Assembly: GCF_964340395.1 (NCBI RefSeq)
Contig: NC_135567.1
Coordinates: forward strand, 11,886,984 to 11,950,983
Length of the DNA: 64,000 bases
Origin: Glandiceps talaboti
Taxonomy: Eukaryota > Hemichordata > Enteropneusta > Spengelidae
Direction of reading: 5' to 3'
The position numbers and the translations under genes are program-made. Each line of letters begins with the position of its first letter. The stretch's first letter is position 1. Positions 23,330 to 35,844 of this stretch are shown here, piece after piece. The notes beneath the pieces were generated by a model. That model did not search any database, had not been told where the DNA came from, and was given only the letters and a program-made list of their open reading frames with translations.

Positions 23330-23916
23330 GGACCGGACAGAATTTACGGCGGGGGGGGGGGGGGGCTGGGGAGAAATTAGGGGGGGGGCATGAAAAAAAT
23401 GGGAGGCTTGAAGGGGGGGCCATGAAAATTCTCATGGTTTGAAAGGGGAGGGGGGCGCGAAATATTTTGTCATTGAAAAAAATTAATATGTTAGAAAATT
23501 TAGCATTGCATGAGATAGCACTTGATATCGCCTTTAATATTGAGTGTCTACACTTTCATTTATGTATTAAAATGGAAGTGTGTACGTTTGTATGTACCTA
23601 TTTAGTGAAGCATAAAAACACTACTCAAGATTAATTTGATACACCCTGAATAACTTCAAAAGTAACACCACCTGACAAATCTGAGGACCCCTTGTATGCA
23701 TAGAAACAATACACAATTAACTGTCAATAAATTCTTTCACACCTTACACATATAAATACAGTAACACAACGAGTAGCTGACAGTTGTCTGATGAACGCAT
23801 TGAGCGTGAAACTCGGAGTTACAACTAAGCACCTCAAGTTCCAACCAACTTACTTTGATTATTCCCGCCCTGCTTACCCAAGCATCGAGCATTCTATTCT
23901 ACGAGTTTGATACTAT

Positions 23917-23955
<39 letters not shown>

Positions 23956-24594
23956 TTAAAGTGACCTTTTGGTGAAAAATGTAAATACAAAAACGTCTGG
24001 CCAGATTAATTTAGATAGGTGTTTTATTTCTTTCCTTGACACTATTCTTGAGTTTCACTCTCAGACTCACTAGAGTCTGAAGATGTGAGGCAAGACCTGT
24101 CTTTCTTTCTATCTAAAACCAGTGAAATTAAACTATTTCCCTCCTCATTATCATCAAATGCATCTTTCTGTACTAAATATTGTAAAGCATTTAGATGTCT
24201 GCATGGTGTTAAGTGTTTTTTCATCAGTGACTTTGCACTAACTTTGGTAGTTGCCTTCTGATTATGAATAAAGGGATTATATTGCAAAGGCTATTCATCA
24301 TTGACACTGTACTTCAAGCTTAATGTGAATGGTTTAGAAAACTGTGAGTAATACTCATCTGATCACTGTACAGTGTATTGAATACAATTCTGAATTTGCT
24401 GTCCCCATCATGAAGTCACAAATGCCTGACACTATAGGGGGGGGCATGACATTTTTATACTTTGGAATGGGGGGGGGGGGGCTGTGAAATTTTGATTACA
24501 GTGGATGGGGGGGGGGGGCAGGAAAAAAACCAAGTCAGAGATATTTTCTCCCCAGCCCCCCCCCCCCCCCCTGCCGTAAATTCTGTACGGTCCC
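23330..24594. mobile_element. 1265-bp DNA transposon with TAA target duplication, PIF/Harbinger-like
   Basis: The inverted ends GGGACCGGACAGAATTTACG and (from the right) GGGACCGTACAGAATTTACG are each followed by GGC and a long G run, then GGCTGGGGAGAA. TAA is present on both sides (23327-23329 and 24595-24597) and occurs once in the interrupted Penelope frame (LPYIK). A three-base TWA duplication and GGG ends fit the PIF/Harbinger superfamily. No transposase is recognised; an 81-codon frame (24042-24287, minus) ends in a Ser/Glu-rich tail and is of unknown meaning. Confidence 0.85.
23918..23951. repeat. (AT)n microsatellite
   Basis: About 16 TA units inside the 1265-bp element. Confidence 0.9.
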
Positions 24595-24754
24595 TAAGGT
24601 AGGACCACTGATCCCTTACTTGGTTGTTCCTTCTTACGGTTATGAGGCTGGGTGACTGTGTCTTTGGGGATATCTAATCTGGTATAATAAACAAAGTTGC
24701 AATGTTGTATTGTATTGTAGTTACTAATTTAACATCAAATATTGGAGTTGTTTG

Positions 24755-24838
24755 TTTACAATCTGAGTGAAGTGAGTGAGTGTATGTATGTCATATTATC
24801 TGTGCAGTGACAAGCCAGCCTGGGTCTTATCAACAATT
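24755..24838. mobile_element. fragment of foldback family FB-3
   Basis: GAGTGAAGTGAGTGAG and GTGACAAGCCAGCCTGG...CTTATCAACAATTTGT are the reverse complement of the central part of the element at 44334-44654. Confidence 0.6.
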
Positions 24839-24956
24839 TGTCGTCTACATCCCCAGTATATACTGGATTATTCTAAACAGCACTCCTAGCGGCCAAAATA
24901 TACAATCTTTTGTCTTTATATTAAACATTCAGTATTGTAATTTTTTTCAGTCAGAT

Positions 24957-25059
24957 ATGGAAAAAGAGAAGTTTGTATTCAGCCGATATGAACAGGCCTT
25001 GAATGAAGCACATCAAGTATTACTTCACCGATATGAGAATAATAAACTCTCTGACAAAG
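24957..25059 (+). CDS. ZNF gene D, coding exon 2: conserved N-terminal module
   Basis: 34 codons plus one base; acceptor TTTTCAGTCAG, donor AAAG|GTAAGT. Residue 2 is Glu where the others have Gly. It splices in phase 1 to 26164. Confidence 0.87.
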
Positions 25060-26163
25060 GTAAGTCATCTTCATTGTATTTTTGCGACTTTCTTAAATTC
25101 TAATAGTTTTGCAGGTAGCTAGTTCTGTAATTATTATCATTAATTATGATGCAGATGATAGTCAAAAGAATGTATATTTCTTGTGGGGGGAAAGGGTGGG
25201 GTGGGGGCTACTGTACAATTGTATGTATGAAACGGCATGTGTCAAATTTTGGTAGAGGAAGTGTGTTGAATCCCTTTGGGAGTTTTTAATTAGATACTAA
25301 TTTGAAAGTGACGGTGCTGGAGGATACTGGTGTGAACATTTATCATAGATGTATTTTTCCTCAGCCTTCCCTCATCCCCGTCACCGTAAGTTCTGCTTCT
25401 TCCCTTTCATCACACTGTCATTCTATATGATTTGAAATAAATGTATTGTTTGCTGTTGTTTGTTATTCCTAGTTCATTGTGTTATAATAGTAATGAAACT
25501 GTAGATTTTATGTGAAACATTTTAGCACAACTGCACCGAGGTTCAGCATCACGTTTTGTCAATGTGAGTGTGCGTGTGTGTATGTGTGTGTGTATGTGAA
25601 CAACTTTCAACTGAAAAACCGCTGGATCCATTTATTTCAAATTAGGTAGAGACATTGCTTATGGTGCTTAGATGATAATTATTTCAAATGATGCGATCAG
25701 TGGTTTTCAAGTTACATCTAAAAGAGTGATTTTCTGTCAAAATGGGTCATTTTTACAATGAATATATGATTATATAATGTTACATAATCACTTGGCCAAA
25801 ATTCATATCGAGATGTTCAAATATTCTGTAGGGGTGTTTTCATGTTTGAAGTGTGCTTCTCTCACTGCATGTGTGTGTCAGACATTGGATTTCAATTCTA
25901 CACATTGCCATTGGCAGTATTTTTTAAGAAGTGTGATTGAACATTTGTCTTAGAACAACAACTGGTCAATACACAAATATATTTAACCTCTCACATGCTC
26001 ACAATTAGCTGACCCATACCATTAGTATACATGTTACACTTAACACATCAATGATGACTGAAAATTGCAAATATTTTAATAGGTTCACCTTTCCCATTTT
26101 CTTGACCTTCATTTCAACTTTCGATAAGACACTTAACACAAATATTCTCTCTTCTGTCAATAG

Positions 26164-27449
26164 ATAAATCCATAATTATAGATGGTATTTGCCAACATGG
26201 ACTTGTTACATTGGATGAAGTCATGGTTGAGGAGGACTGTGAGGAGCATTGTACAGAGTATAGTACAAGAAGTGATTGTGTTTTGTTAGTGACCAATGAG
26301 AACCAGGATTCTGCACAGACTACAGTTACATGGGAAAATAGTGATAATGTTACTAATGAACAGACTCTGCCAGACTCCGAGGAACATTGTATTAACTATA
26401 GTGCTGCAAATGATGACAGTGGAAGGCATGAAAATGAAAAGCCATTGGTATATGACGAGTGTACTCAAAGTTCTACTCAAAATGATTATATGAAACAACA
26501 CATGGAAATCCACAAAAATGACAGGCCATTTGTATGTACTGACTGTGGTCAAAGTTTTACTACGGGGTATAATCTGAAAGTACACACGAGAAGTCATACA
26601 AATGAAAGACCATTTGGATGTAAGGAGTGTGCTAAAAGGTTTACACAAAGTAGTAATCTAAAGAAACACATGAGAAGCCATACAAATGAAAGACCATTTG
26701 TATGTGGGAAATGTGGTAAAGGTTTTACTCAAAGTAGTGATCTAAAAGTACACATGAGAATCCATACAAAGGAAAGACCATTTGTATGTAAGGAGTGTGG
26801 TAAAAGTTTTATTCAAAGTAGTAATCTAAAAAAACACATGAGAATCCATACAAAGGAAAGACCATTTGTATGTAAGGAGTGTGGTAAAAGTTTTATTCAA
26901 AGTAGTAATCTGAAACAACACATGAGAATCCATACAAATGAAAAACCATTTGTATGTAAGGAATGTGGTCAAAGTTTTACGCAAATGATTCATCTAAAAC
27001 GTCACATGAAAAGCCATACAAATAAACAACAACAATGTGTATGTACGGAATATGGTAAAAGTTTTCCACAAAGTAGTAATCTAAACGAACACGTGAGAAT
27101 CCATGCACATGGAAGACCACTTGTTTGTAAGGAATGTGGTAAAAGTTTTACTTACAGTAGTGCTTTACAAGTACACATGAGAATTCATACAAATGAAAGA
27201 CCATTTGTTTGTAAGGAGTGTGGTAAAAGTTTTACTCGAAGTAGTAATTTAAAACAACACTTGAGAATCCATACAAATGAAAGACCATTCGTATGTAATG
27301 AGTGTGGAAAAAGTTTTGCTTATAGTAATTCTTTGAAAGTACACACGAGAATGCATACAAATGAAAGACCATTTGTTTGTAAGGAGTGTGGTAAAAGTTT
27401 TATGCATAATCGTGATCTAAAATTACACATGCGAATCCATTCAAATTAA
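26164..27449 (+). CDS. ZNF gene D, coding exon 3: zinc-finger array
   Basis: The acceptor CTGTCAATAG precedes 26164; with exon 2 it gives 462 aa. The spacer carries EEDCEEHCTEYS and DSEEHCINYSAANDD. Finger 1 is degenerate (VYDECTQSS, Cys to Tyr). Ten intact C2H2 fingers follow, plus one broken one in the middle (finger 8, CTEYGKSF: second Cys to Tyr, with an irregular linker NKQQQCVC). Fingers 5 and 6 (ECGKSFIQSSNLK) are nearly identical over 84 bp, a recent tandem duplication. The frame ends at RIHSN with TAA in the linker. The upstream promoter is disrupted, so expression may differ from the paralogues. Confidence 0.9.
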
Positions 27450-27582
27450 CAACGGTTGTATGGTGTATCGTTAACATTTTACTCAATTTGGTAATCTGAA
27501 AGCATACATCAGAATACATAACAATGATTGACACTTTGTATACAATTATGGCGCTCAAATATTACATCCGATATTGGATAAG

Positions 27583-27867
<285 letters not shown>

Positions 27868-28071
27868 TTCCATCACGAGTATTTTCCAATAGAGAATATA
27901 CATTGAGTCCCTTCCATGCATCAGGCCATCTGGCCATCATCACATGTATACTAGACATGCATCTCCCGATTTTAGCCGAACTTGGCAAGAAAGTCAGTCA
28001 AAAATTAACATCTGTCCATCACTTTGTTTTCAAACCTTCACATATACATACCTGGCATGCATGTGATTGAA

Positions 28072-28403
28072 CTCACAATATTGATAAGGAGTTGGTATTT
28101 ATTTTGGATTTGTTAATTTATAAAACATTCTTATCATGGCTTCCTACTTGAAAAATCAATCTGAAACAACATACGTCATGTCCTTGTTTGTAACTTATTA
28201 AAATGAAAATGTTTTATTGTATGTACAATAACAAACGTTGTACATATTTATCATCGTTTTGCAATGTAATGACTTACACACACACAGACTTGGTCAATGT
28301 TGTTTAACTTTGATTTTGCAAGTATGAAGCCATGATAAAATTATTCTATAAATTAGAAATCCCAAAGAAGTACCCAATCTTCATCGATATGACCACATTA
28401 ATT
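28072..28403. mobile_element. TTAA-type palindromic MITE, diverged copy, 3' flank of gene D
   Basis: GTTGGTATTTATTTTGGAT, CATGGCTTCCTACTTG, GTCCTTGTTTGTAAC and, inverted, AGTATGAAGCCATGATAAAA match the family. The terminal TTAA sites are eroded. The flank is homologous to that of the gene C copy, so it is the same ancestral insertion. Confidence 0.7.
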
Positions 28404-28876
28404 CAGGTGTATTATGTAAGGTGACTCAGCAACTTCGCAACCTTTTCATCTATCCCCTTGTATCTATTTTACTTCCTACTGGGGATAAAGTAGCTCTAAC
28501 ACTTAGTTATTAGGTCATTTACCAAAGTGTGGTAGAATCTAGTAAAACACTGTGTAATACAGGTTTGTTCACTATCGTGTCATCTGTATTGAACATTGTG
28601 ACATGTACCAATTTCGACCAAACCTCGCACAAATATCAGATATTATAGTTTACTATATATGGGTAACTTTATTTTGTGACATTCACAATAGTGTAACTAA
28701 ACTGCCATCATATTCATTAGTCATAACATTTAGTAGTCATAAAAAGTTAGCCAGTTGAAATGTTGGGGTGTATGTCTTTGACGAAGACTTGTTACATTTA
28801 GTTCAAATACTCAGTTAAATCCTCTAATATAATGTTCATTCATCGGTTACTAAAAAAGACACACCTCTCAATGGGA

Positions 28877-29132
28877 CAAATAGGGAACTTGCAATCCAGA
28901 CTGAGCATGCTCAGACGCAAAGGACTATGGGATTATCTGAGGTTATCGTATTACCTAATCTGGAGCTACAGATAAAATAAACCTCCCACAATGGTCAGGG
29001 TAACTATGAATTGATCATTTGTGGTTAAACACAATATGACAATATTGTTCATAATACTAATTGATTAGCATTTATTATCACATTTCCCATGATGCAACAT
29101 TCAACATGACGGGTTTGCAAGTTCCCTATTGG
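28877..29132. mobile_element. T250 family element, second copy
   Basis: The ends CAAATAGGGAACTTGCAA and TTGCAAGTTCCCTATTGG are inverted over 17 of 18 bases. The interior is nearly identical to 18850-19098. Confidence 0.65.
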
Positions 29133-29859
29133 TATATTACATGTGTTATATTGTCAATTCTGAACGTATAAGGCTTCATTCGAAGGAAAGTCCATTTCCT
29201 ATCCAAGAACAGTGGTTATGTGTTTAAGGTTCACCGTGAAATTTCAATTTGGAAGATCCTTACAAAATACAAGGTTCACGAAGATAAAAGGCTTGAATAT
29301 CGTTAAAGTGACACATGTAATTAGACTTACTCTAGTCTCTAGGCTTCTTTCACTCTTTAAATAAAGTTTTTTTAAACACAATTCTGTTCTTTTGTGTGAA
29401 ACAGATATATTGTGATAGAATTCCCTCAGTGTTTCGCATTGGTCAGTGACCTAAGAGGCCTTGTCACTTTGAGTCGTTGAAGGAGTAAAGACAAATCCTT
29501 CCATCACGAGTATTTTCCAGCTGAATGTAGGAAAATGTTGGAGAATAACCTAATTTTATCCCCTCACGCACAATTTATGAATAATCTGGAAAAATAATGG
29601 TACTGTAATTTGAAGTGTTTTGACTCATGTTGTGAGTACTGCAGAACCAGTGACATAGACAACGGCATGGTCATATAATCCATATTTTCTGTTCAAAGGC
29701 AACATTTTGATTTGGTGCATGGTATAATCCCCATTACATAACTCTTGGTACACTTATTCACTTCCAAGTCATACAAGATACCCCCCCCCCCATGAAGAGA
29801 CGTCCATTGGTAAGTTCTAAATACCAACTTCTCGGTTAACTAGAAAACCTAGTGCGCTA

Positions 29860-29860
<1 letters not shown>

Positions 29861-29931
<71 letters not shown>
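29861..29931. repeat. (GT)n microsatellite
   Basis: About 35 GT units in the D-E intergenic region. Confidence 0.97.
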
Positions 29932-29934
<3 letters not shown>

Positions 29935-30258
29935 ATGGAAACATCATTTGAATCATAAATAGGCAGCGAAATATTATTTTATTCACAAAAGAAACCATCA
30001 AAACCTAATCACTGAGTGAAGGGGTATCGATGAGCATGTAACTTGCCAGATTTGGGCAAAGTGTACCACAGCACGGCGTGATACAGGAAATTATTGGCCC
30101 GGGTTTGATGAGCGTATGCATTGTGATCGATACTGGGTATATGATATTATATGTTGGTAGTATAACATAGACATCTGTCAAACGTCTGTGGTTTGAAACA
30201 TTACAAATCTTTAATGTCAGTAAATGAATCGAAAAATCTCCTCTGTCTTGTAATGAAA

Positions 30259-30727
30259 CCGGCTCCTTGTAGCAGTGGTTAGCGCACAGGATTATCAGTC
30301 GGGAGGTCACGGGTTCGAATCCCACTGGAAACAGGGGATTTTTCTGTGACCGACCCAAACCCACGGTGAGTGTTCTACAGACTCGATAGGTAGGCTGTAT
30401 CACTCAGCAGTGTCTCACTCACAAGACGAGTGCGAATTTGGGGGGGGGACTCCTGGAGCAATGACTCGCAAAGTCGGGGACGATTACTCACACGGAGCCC
30501 GCAGGTGCTATGTTTGCTGGGCCTGGGTGACTCTGGGATAGCCTGCGGACTGACTGGGGAGGCCTTACAGTTCCACAGCAATGTGATATAGCCCTGTAAC
30601 GTAATCCCAAACCCGAATGCATTTCTGTAGCATTTGTGTGTATGTGTCTGCATAACAGAAAATCGCTGGGAGCAATTCCCAGCACAAAAAAAATAATAAA
30701 AAAATAAAAAAATAAATAAAAAAATGT
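30259..30727 (+). mobile_element. tRNA-derived SINE
   Basis: The head reads GGCTCCTTGTAGCAGTGG with an A box (TAGCAGTGGTTAGCGC) and, about 35 bp on, a B box (GGGTTCGAATCCC). The body has no coding content. The 3' end is an A-rich tail (about 30688-30725, AAAAATAAT-type). Length is about 470 bp. Pol III-driven heads with an A-rich tail are diagnostic of SINEs; the family is not identified. It lies upstream of gene E. Confidence 0.75.
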
Positions 30728-30797
30728 CTGTCTTGTAATAGCTGTCGGTTCTTGAATTATCAAACAAAAAGTAGGGAATAACTTCCCTGAATTGATA

Positions 30798-30905
30798 ATA
30801 GTCATGTCAGTGACAGTACAAGTTGATTGATCAGTGAATGTTATTGATCAAAGTGAGTGATAGCCAAGCATGATCGGTCACTATCAGTTTTCTTCAAAAT
30901 GTGTG
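30798..30905 (+). repeat. conserved promoter-upstream block, gene E
   Basis: GTCAGTGACAGTACAAG, ATTGATCAAAGTGAGTGATAG and TCACTATCAG match the blocks of B, C and D. Confidence 0.6.
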
Positions 30906-31124
30906 GAAGATATTGGAAAAGAATTTGTGAAACACATTTGTCGATGTAATAAAGAACAGTAATATATTATCTTATTACATTTACATGCAAATTAGGTTCT
31001 GAGTGACTGGATTTTCGTAGCTGTATACAAAATTAATCAAGTCAAATTGTGTTTAGGGTCCGCACCCAAAAATCAACCCCTCATTTTAATGGTGATACAG
31101 TATCACTCATAAGCAAATAATACA

Positions 31125-31266
31125 TTATTAACCGTTTTGCAATTTACAAACAAGGACTTGGTATATGTTGTTTCATGTTGACTTTTCAAGCAGGAAGCCA
31201 TAATAAAATTGTTTTGTAAATATGAAATCCGAAATAAATTCCCAATCATCATCCATGTGGCCACTT
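31125..31266. mobile_element. TTAA-type MITE, right half, at gene E promoter
   Basis: AATTTACAAACAAGGACTTG, AGCAGGAAGCCATAATAAAA and CATGTGGCCACTTTAA end about 60 bp before the NRF1-like site. Confidence 0.65.
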
Positions 31267-31326
31267 TAAATCAATCATCCTACAAGGATATCTACTGAAC
31301 GATCAGCTTGTATGGTATAATCAAAT

Positions 31327-31336
31327 GCGCATGCGC
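31327..31336 (+). promoter_or_regulatory. NRF1-like palindrome, gene E promoter
   Basis: Perfect GCGCATGCGC, about 90 bp before the exon 1 homology. Confidence 0.65.
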
Positions 31337-31419
31337 AATACCGCTGACTAAGAACACGGACGTTGTTGGGGTGTTGTTAGAGCCATGGAAGTAGAACTAC
31401 TTCCATGTTAGAGCGTAGA

Positions 31420-31556
31420 AGGACGGACCTTGCTGTACCCATGCTTTGGTACTGCTGTCTTGTGTCTGTTCTCTGTCGCGATCACGACGTACCCAGTGCT
31501 AGATCTGTCGGCAACCCTATCCCGTCTTAGACTACACCATTCAAGCTAGACTGTCG
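31420..31556 (+). other. ZNF gene E, non-coding exon 1
   Basis: GGACGGACCTTGCTGTACC, CTCTGTCGCGATCACGACG, CAACCCTATCCCGTCT and the donor CTGTCG|GTAAGTAT match the other leaders. The start is approximate. Confidence 0.65.
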
Positions 31557-31991
31557 GTAAGTATACTAAATAGAACGTAGAGGAGTCTGTTATTGGAATA
31601 TGTAGTCTGTATGGTACGCCCTGACGGTGCGCCCTCACACATTAGTCAATGCACAGAAGATTGGTTAATGGTTAACAACTGTACAGCTGTATGACAATGC
31701 TTTGAATGATACATTTTGCACTGCGCATGCCCTTCACGTACATGTTAGTTTATGAATAGTTAGATTCTAACCCTGAGTAAGACAACACAGCGTCCTTCAA
31801 GACTCTGTTCATGGACCTATGGTGTTACCATATAAAGACCCAGAAACTGAGACAGGGGAACTTCGTGATATCATCGCACGTATGTTGTCCTCGGAAACCA
31901 CCCTCTAAATAAACAGCACTCCTAGTGGCCAAAATACACATTCTTTCGTCTTTATACTAAACATTCCACATTGTTTTTTCTTCAATCAGAT

Positions 31992-32094
31992 ATGGGAAAA
32001 GAAAAGTTTGTATTCAGCCGATATGAACAGGCCTTGAATGAAGCACATCAAGTATTACTTCACCGACTTGAGAATAATAAACTCTCTGACAAAG
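31992..32094 (+). CDS. ZNF gene E, coding exon 2: conserved N-terminal module
   Basis: 34 codons plus one base; acceptor TTCAATCAG, donor AAAG|GTAAGT. Its sequence is the apparent consensus of the five genes. It splices in phase 1 to 32831. Confidence 0.88.
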
Positions 32095-32830
32095 GTAAGT
32101 TCTTCTTCTACACAATTGAACATACAGAATGTACATCAGGGTGGGGATGGGGGCACCAAAGCATGAAAAAAAAGTATTGCGAAAAGGAATGGGTCCTTTT
32201 GTCCATAGAAAATCGAATAATTTCAAATCATTATTATTTTGATTTTTGACTATTTGAATAAATTTAAACATATGATTTCTAATAGTTTTGCACTTACAAG
32301 TTTTTGCAATTACAAGGCAGGTGATAGACAACAGAATGTGCGTTTCTTGTTGGGTGGGGGGGTCAGGGGCTACTGTTCAATTGTATGTCTAAAACTGTAT
32401 GTGTCAAATTTGGTAGGGGAAGTGTGTTGAGTCCCTTAGGAATTTTTAGACAAATATTTTAAGAATGCTAGTGCTAGTGCACGAGGATAACCATGTGAAT
32501 TTTTCATAGATGTATTTTTCCTCGGCCTCCCCTCATCCCCGTCACCTAACAGATATCAGAAATGCAGTGTGATGATTTTAGTGTTGGTTAGTCAGTCTAC
32601 CTGGGCAAGACTTACACTGCAAAACACTATTTACTTAATTTGTTATCCAGGTGATGTCCTGTGTGTCTGCCTAGGTATTGTTTACATATATGAGTTGGTC
32701 TGTATCATGTTTGTTTCTAGTTATACGAATTATATTTATGGATGGCTGCTTTTTCACAAGTCATTATATTCATGTTCATTTGCATTAGTGACAGTTACAT
32801 CACTAACACCTTATGTTTTGTCTTTAACAG

Positions 32831-34212
32831 ATACATTCGTGATAATCAACTGTCTTTGTCAACATGGACTTGTTACACTGGATGACGTCATGGTTGAAGA
32901 AGATTCTCAGGAGCATTGTATAGATTCTAGTGCCAGAAGTGACTGTGATGTGTTAGTGACCAATGAGAACCAGAACTCTCCACAAACTACAATTGCATGT
33001 GAAAATAGTGATAATGTTAGCAATGAACAGACTCTGTCAGACTCTGAGGAACATTGTAAAAACTATAGTGCTGCAAGTGATAAGAATGGAAAGCATAATG
33101 AAAGGTCATTAGTAGGTGATGAGTGTGGTCAAAGTTTTACTCAAAATAGTTCTCTGAAACAGCACATGAGAATCCACAAAAAGAGAAGACCATTTGTATG
33201 TAAGGAGTGTGGTCATAGATTTACTAGAAGAGATAGTCTGAAAGTACACATGAGAATCCATACAAATGAAAGACCATTTGTATGTACTGACTGTGGTTAT
33301 AGATTTACTAGGAGAAATAGTCTGAAAGATCACATGAGAAGCCATACAAATGAAAGACCATTTGTATGTACTGACTGTGGTCATAGATTTACAAGAAGAA
33401 ATAATCTGAAAGTACACATGAGAAGCCATACAAATGAAAGACCATTTGTGTGTTCTGATTGTGGTCAAAGATTTACGAGGAGAAATAATCTGAAAGATCA
33501 CATGAGAATTCATACAAAGGAAAGACCATTTGTATGTTCTGACTGTGGTCAAAGCTTTGGTAGGAGACATAATCTGAAAGTACACATCAGAAGCCATACA
33601 AGAGAAAAACCATTTGTATGTAAGGAGTGTGGTAAAGCGTTTGCTGTTAGTAGTAATCTAAAAAACCACATGAGAATCCACACAAACGAAAGACCTTTTG
33701 TATGTAAGGAGTGTGGTAAAGGTTTTACCCAAATGATGAATGTAAAACGACACATGAGAATCCACACAAATGAAAGACCATTTGTATGTAAGGAATGTGG
33801 TAAAAGTTTTACTGACACTAGTGCTTTGAATGTTCACACGAGAATTCATACAAATGATAGACCACATGTATGTAAGGAGTGTGGTAAAAGATATATTCAC
33901 AATAGTGCCTTGAAAGTACACATGAGAAACCATACAAATGAAAGACCATTTGTATGTAAAGAGTGTTGTAAAGGTTTTACTCACGGTAGTTCTTTGAATG
34001 TACACATGAGAATTCACACAAATGAAAGACCATTTGCATGTGAGGAGTGTGGTAAACGGTTTACGATTGGGTCTAATCTGAAAGTACACATGAGAATCCA
34101 TACAAATGAAAGACCATTTGGATGTAGTGAGTGTGGTAAACGTTTTACTCAATCGAATCAAGTAAAAAAACACATGAGAATCCATACAAATGAAAGACCA
34201 ATTGTATGTTAG
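32831..34212 (+). CDS. ZNF gene E, coding exon 3: zinc-finger array
   Basis: The acceptor TCTTTAACAG precedes 32831; with exon 2 it gives 494 aa. The open frame that extends further upstream is intron. The spacer carries [12 protein letters not shown] and [14 protein letters not shown]. Finger 1 lacks its first Cys (VGDECGQSF). Twelve intact fingers follow. Fingers 2-6 form a subfamily (DCGxRFTRRNxLK) that looks recently duplicated, with arginine-rich helices (RRNSLKD, RRNNLKV). The frame ends at ERPIVC with TAG for the expected AAG; a whole further finger ([19 protein letters not shown]) stays readable in frame after that stop. Confidence 0.9.
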
Positions 34213-35840
34213 GAGTGTGGTAAAAGTTATATTCACAATAGTGCCTTGAAAGTACACATGAGAATCCATACAAAGGAGAGACTTTAGTATGTAAGTAGTG
34301 TGGTCAATGTTTTCATCAGGCAAGTGCATTGAATGTACAAGGGAATACAAACATGACAAATTGGCATTATACATCTCATATTGTGAATTCTGAACATATA
34401 AGGTTTCGTTCGAAGGAAACTCCCTTTCAATTCCAAGAACGGTCGTTATATGCATAAGGTTCACTATAATTTTCTAATTTCGATGATCCTTACAAAATAC
34501 AAAGTTCATACAGATAAAAGGTTAGAATGTGGTCAAAGTGTCACATGTAATTAGACTTGCTCTAGTCTCTGGACCTTTTTTTTAACTCTTTAATACAACA
34601 GTGTTCCTTGTGTGAAACAGCGACCTGAGTGAGTGATTGCGAACAGTTGGGTGAACCTAAGACCATACACTTATGTCGTTGAAGGGGGCTTCCCATGCTA
34701 TGAATTATGCATGAGCTTATCAAACTCACAACCTTATTCCTACTCTTGGAGCTATATAGCCAGTCCCAGTCAAATGGCAGTTATTTATGTTATGCAAATT
34801 AGTCTAAATGCTGTCGTTATTAACTATAGTTACCTTTGCTTATGTTATGCAAATAAGTCATAAAGCTAGCGTCCACTTGTCTGACTAGCTACTCTATTGA
34901 CCTTTTCATTCAATTCCGTCCTCAAGCCTGCACATACTACTATCAACAATGATAGACAACATGGCTCTCGGCACTCAAAGGATTTTTTTTTAATTGAATG
35001 CTTGTTTGAAATATTTATCTGATAAATTAGGATAAGTGTACATCATGTATGCAATCGTTGTATTGTGATATACATTCACCAATAAGAGTGGCCTAAGGGG
35101 ACTTGTCACTTTGAGTAATTAGACGAGTAAAGGCAAACCTTTAGGTCATGAATATTTCTCAGCTGAATGAAGAAAACTATAGGGGAAGTTTGATATAAGT
35201 GATTATACCCCTCAAGAATAACTTATGAAATATCTGGAAAAGTAATGGCGATTTGAAATGTTTGACTCATATTGTGAGCACTGAAGAACTGGTAATGTTG
35301 TCGCGAGTTGTGAACGACCAGGGTTTATAACCCATATTTTCTGTTCATAATATCTTGCCTTTGACATGATATAATCCCAGCACTTAACTCGTACATGGTA
35401 CATACACTCATTTTTATATTTCCAGGACCTACCCCTATAAAGACATGTCACAGGGTGGGTTCGAATTACCAATACTTTGGATAACAGCCAAATGCGCTAA
35501 CCCATTGCGCGTGCGCCACAATGACTTGTTGAGGCAAATGCAATTGCCTACTGCAATAACCTAACATAACATTGTGGAGTTGACTTCCACATTTCCTCCA
35601 AAATAGTGATAACCACGACGTCATCGATCTCATATTATGTAATGTCAAGGACCACTTCTTCTTTTTCAGCCAACTGTAATCTCACGTGGCGATATAGAAA
35701 CATAATGTTTTCAGGTGTGTGAAACTAAACACTCTGAAAGTAATATAAGCCATGTTTACGTGTAAATGTTAATACTTCCCCATATTTAATCTCATGATGT
35801 GTTATACAAGGTAAACATTTAGTTCGTCTAGCATTTTCGG
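34213..35840. other. 3' flank of gene E, no gene recognised
   Basis: It begins with decayed finger sequence (to about 34350), then the duplicated 3' flank shared with C and D (34376-34900), then AT-rich sequence with a TATCTGGAAAAGTAATGG stretch also present near 29585. No coding gene is supported. Confidence 0.5.
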
Positions 35841-35844
35841 AAAA

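Larger units (their letters stand above)
23018..24695 (-). mobile_element. Penelope-like retroelement remnant, split by an insertion
   Basis: On the minus strand, from the right: a segment ending ...SKGSVVLP just above 24597; then, beyond the insertion, PYIKNTAEALKRIFTTY (about 23320-23270); then, after a frameshift, CGVVYQFPCQ and the GIY-YIG type signature DSYIGETERSLKTRVLEHRR (about 23190-23080). The order and the GIY-YIG endonuclease near the C-terminus are characteristic of Penelope-like elements. It is non-functional and lies in intron 1 of gene D on the opposite strand. Confidence 0.8.

Noticed and set aside
30259-30330. Functional tRNA gene
   Set aside because: A and B boxes are present, but no proper acceptor and anticodon stems were found, and a body plus A-rich tail follows; it is a SINE head.
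32569-32830. Hydrophobic N-terminal extension of gene E (possible membrane segment)
   Set aside because: It is intron 2: a polypyrimidine tract and TTTAACAG acceptor end at 32830, and the phase-1 splice to exon 2 matches all paralogues.
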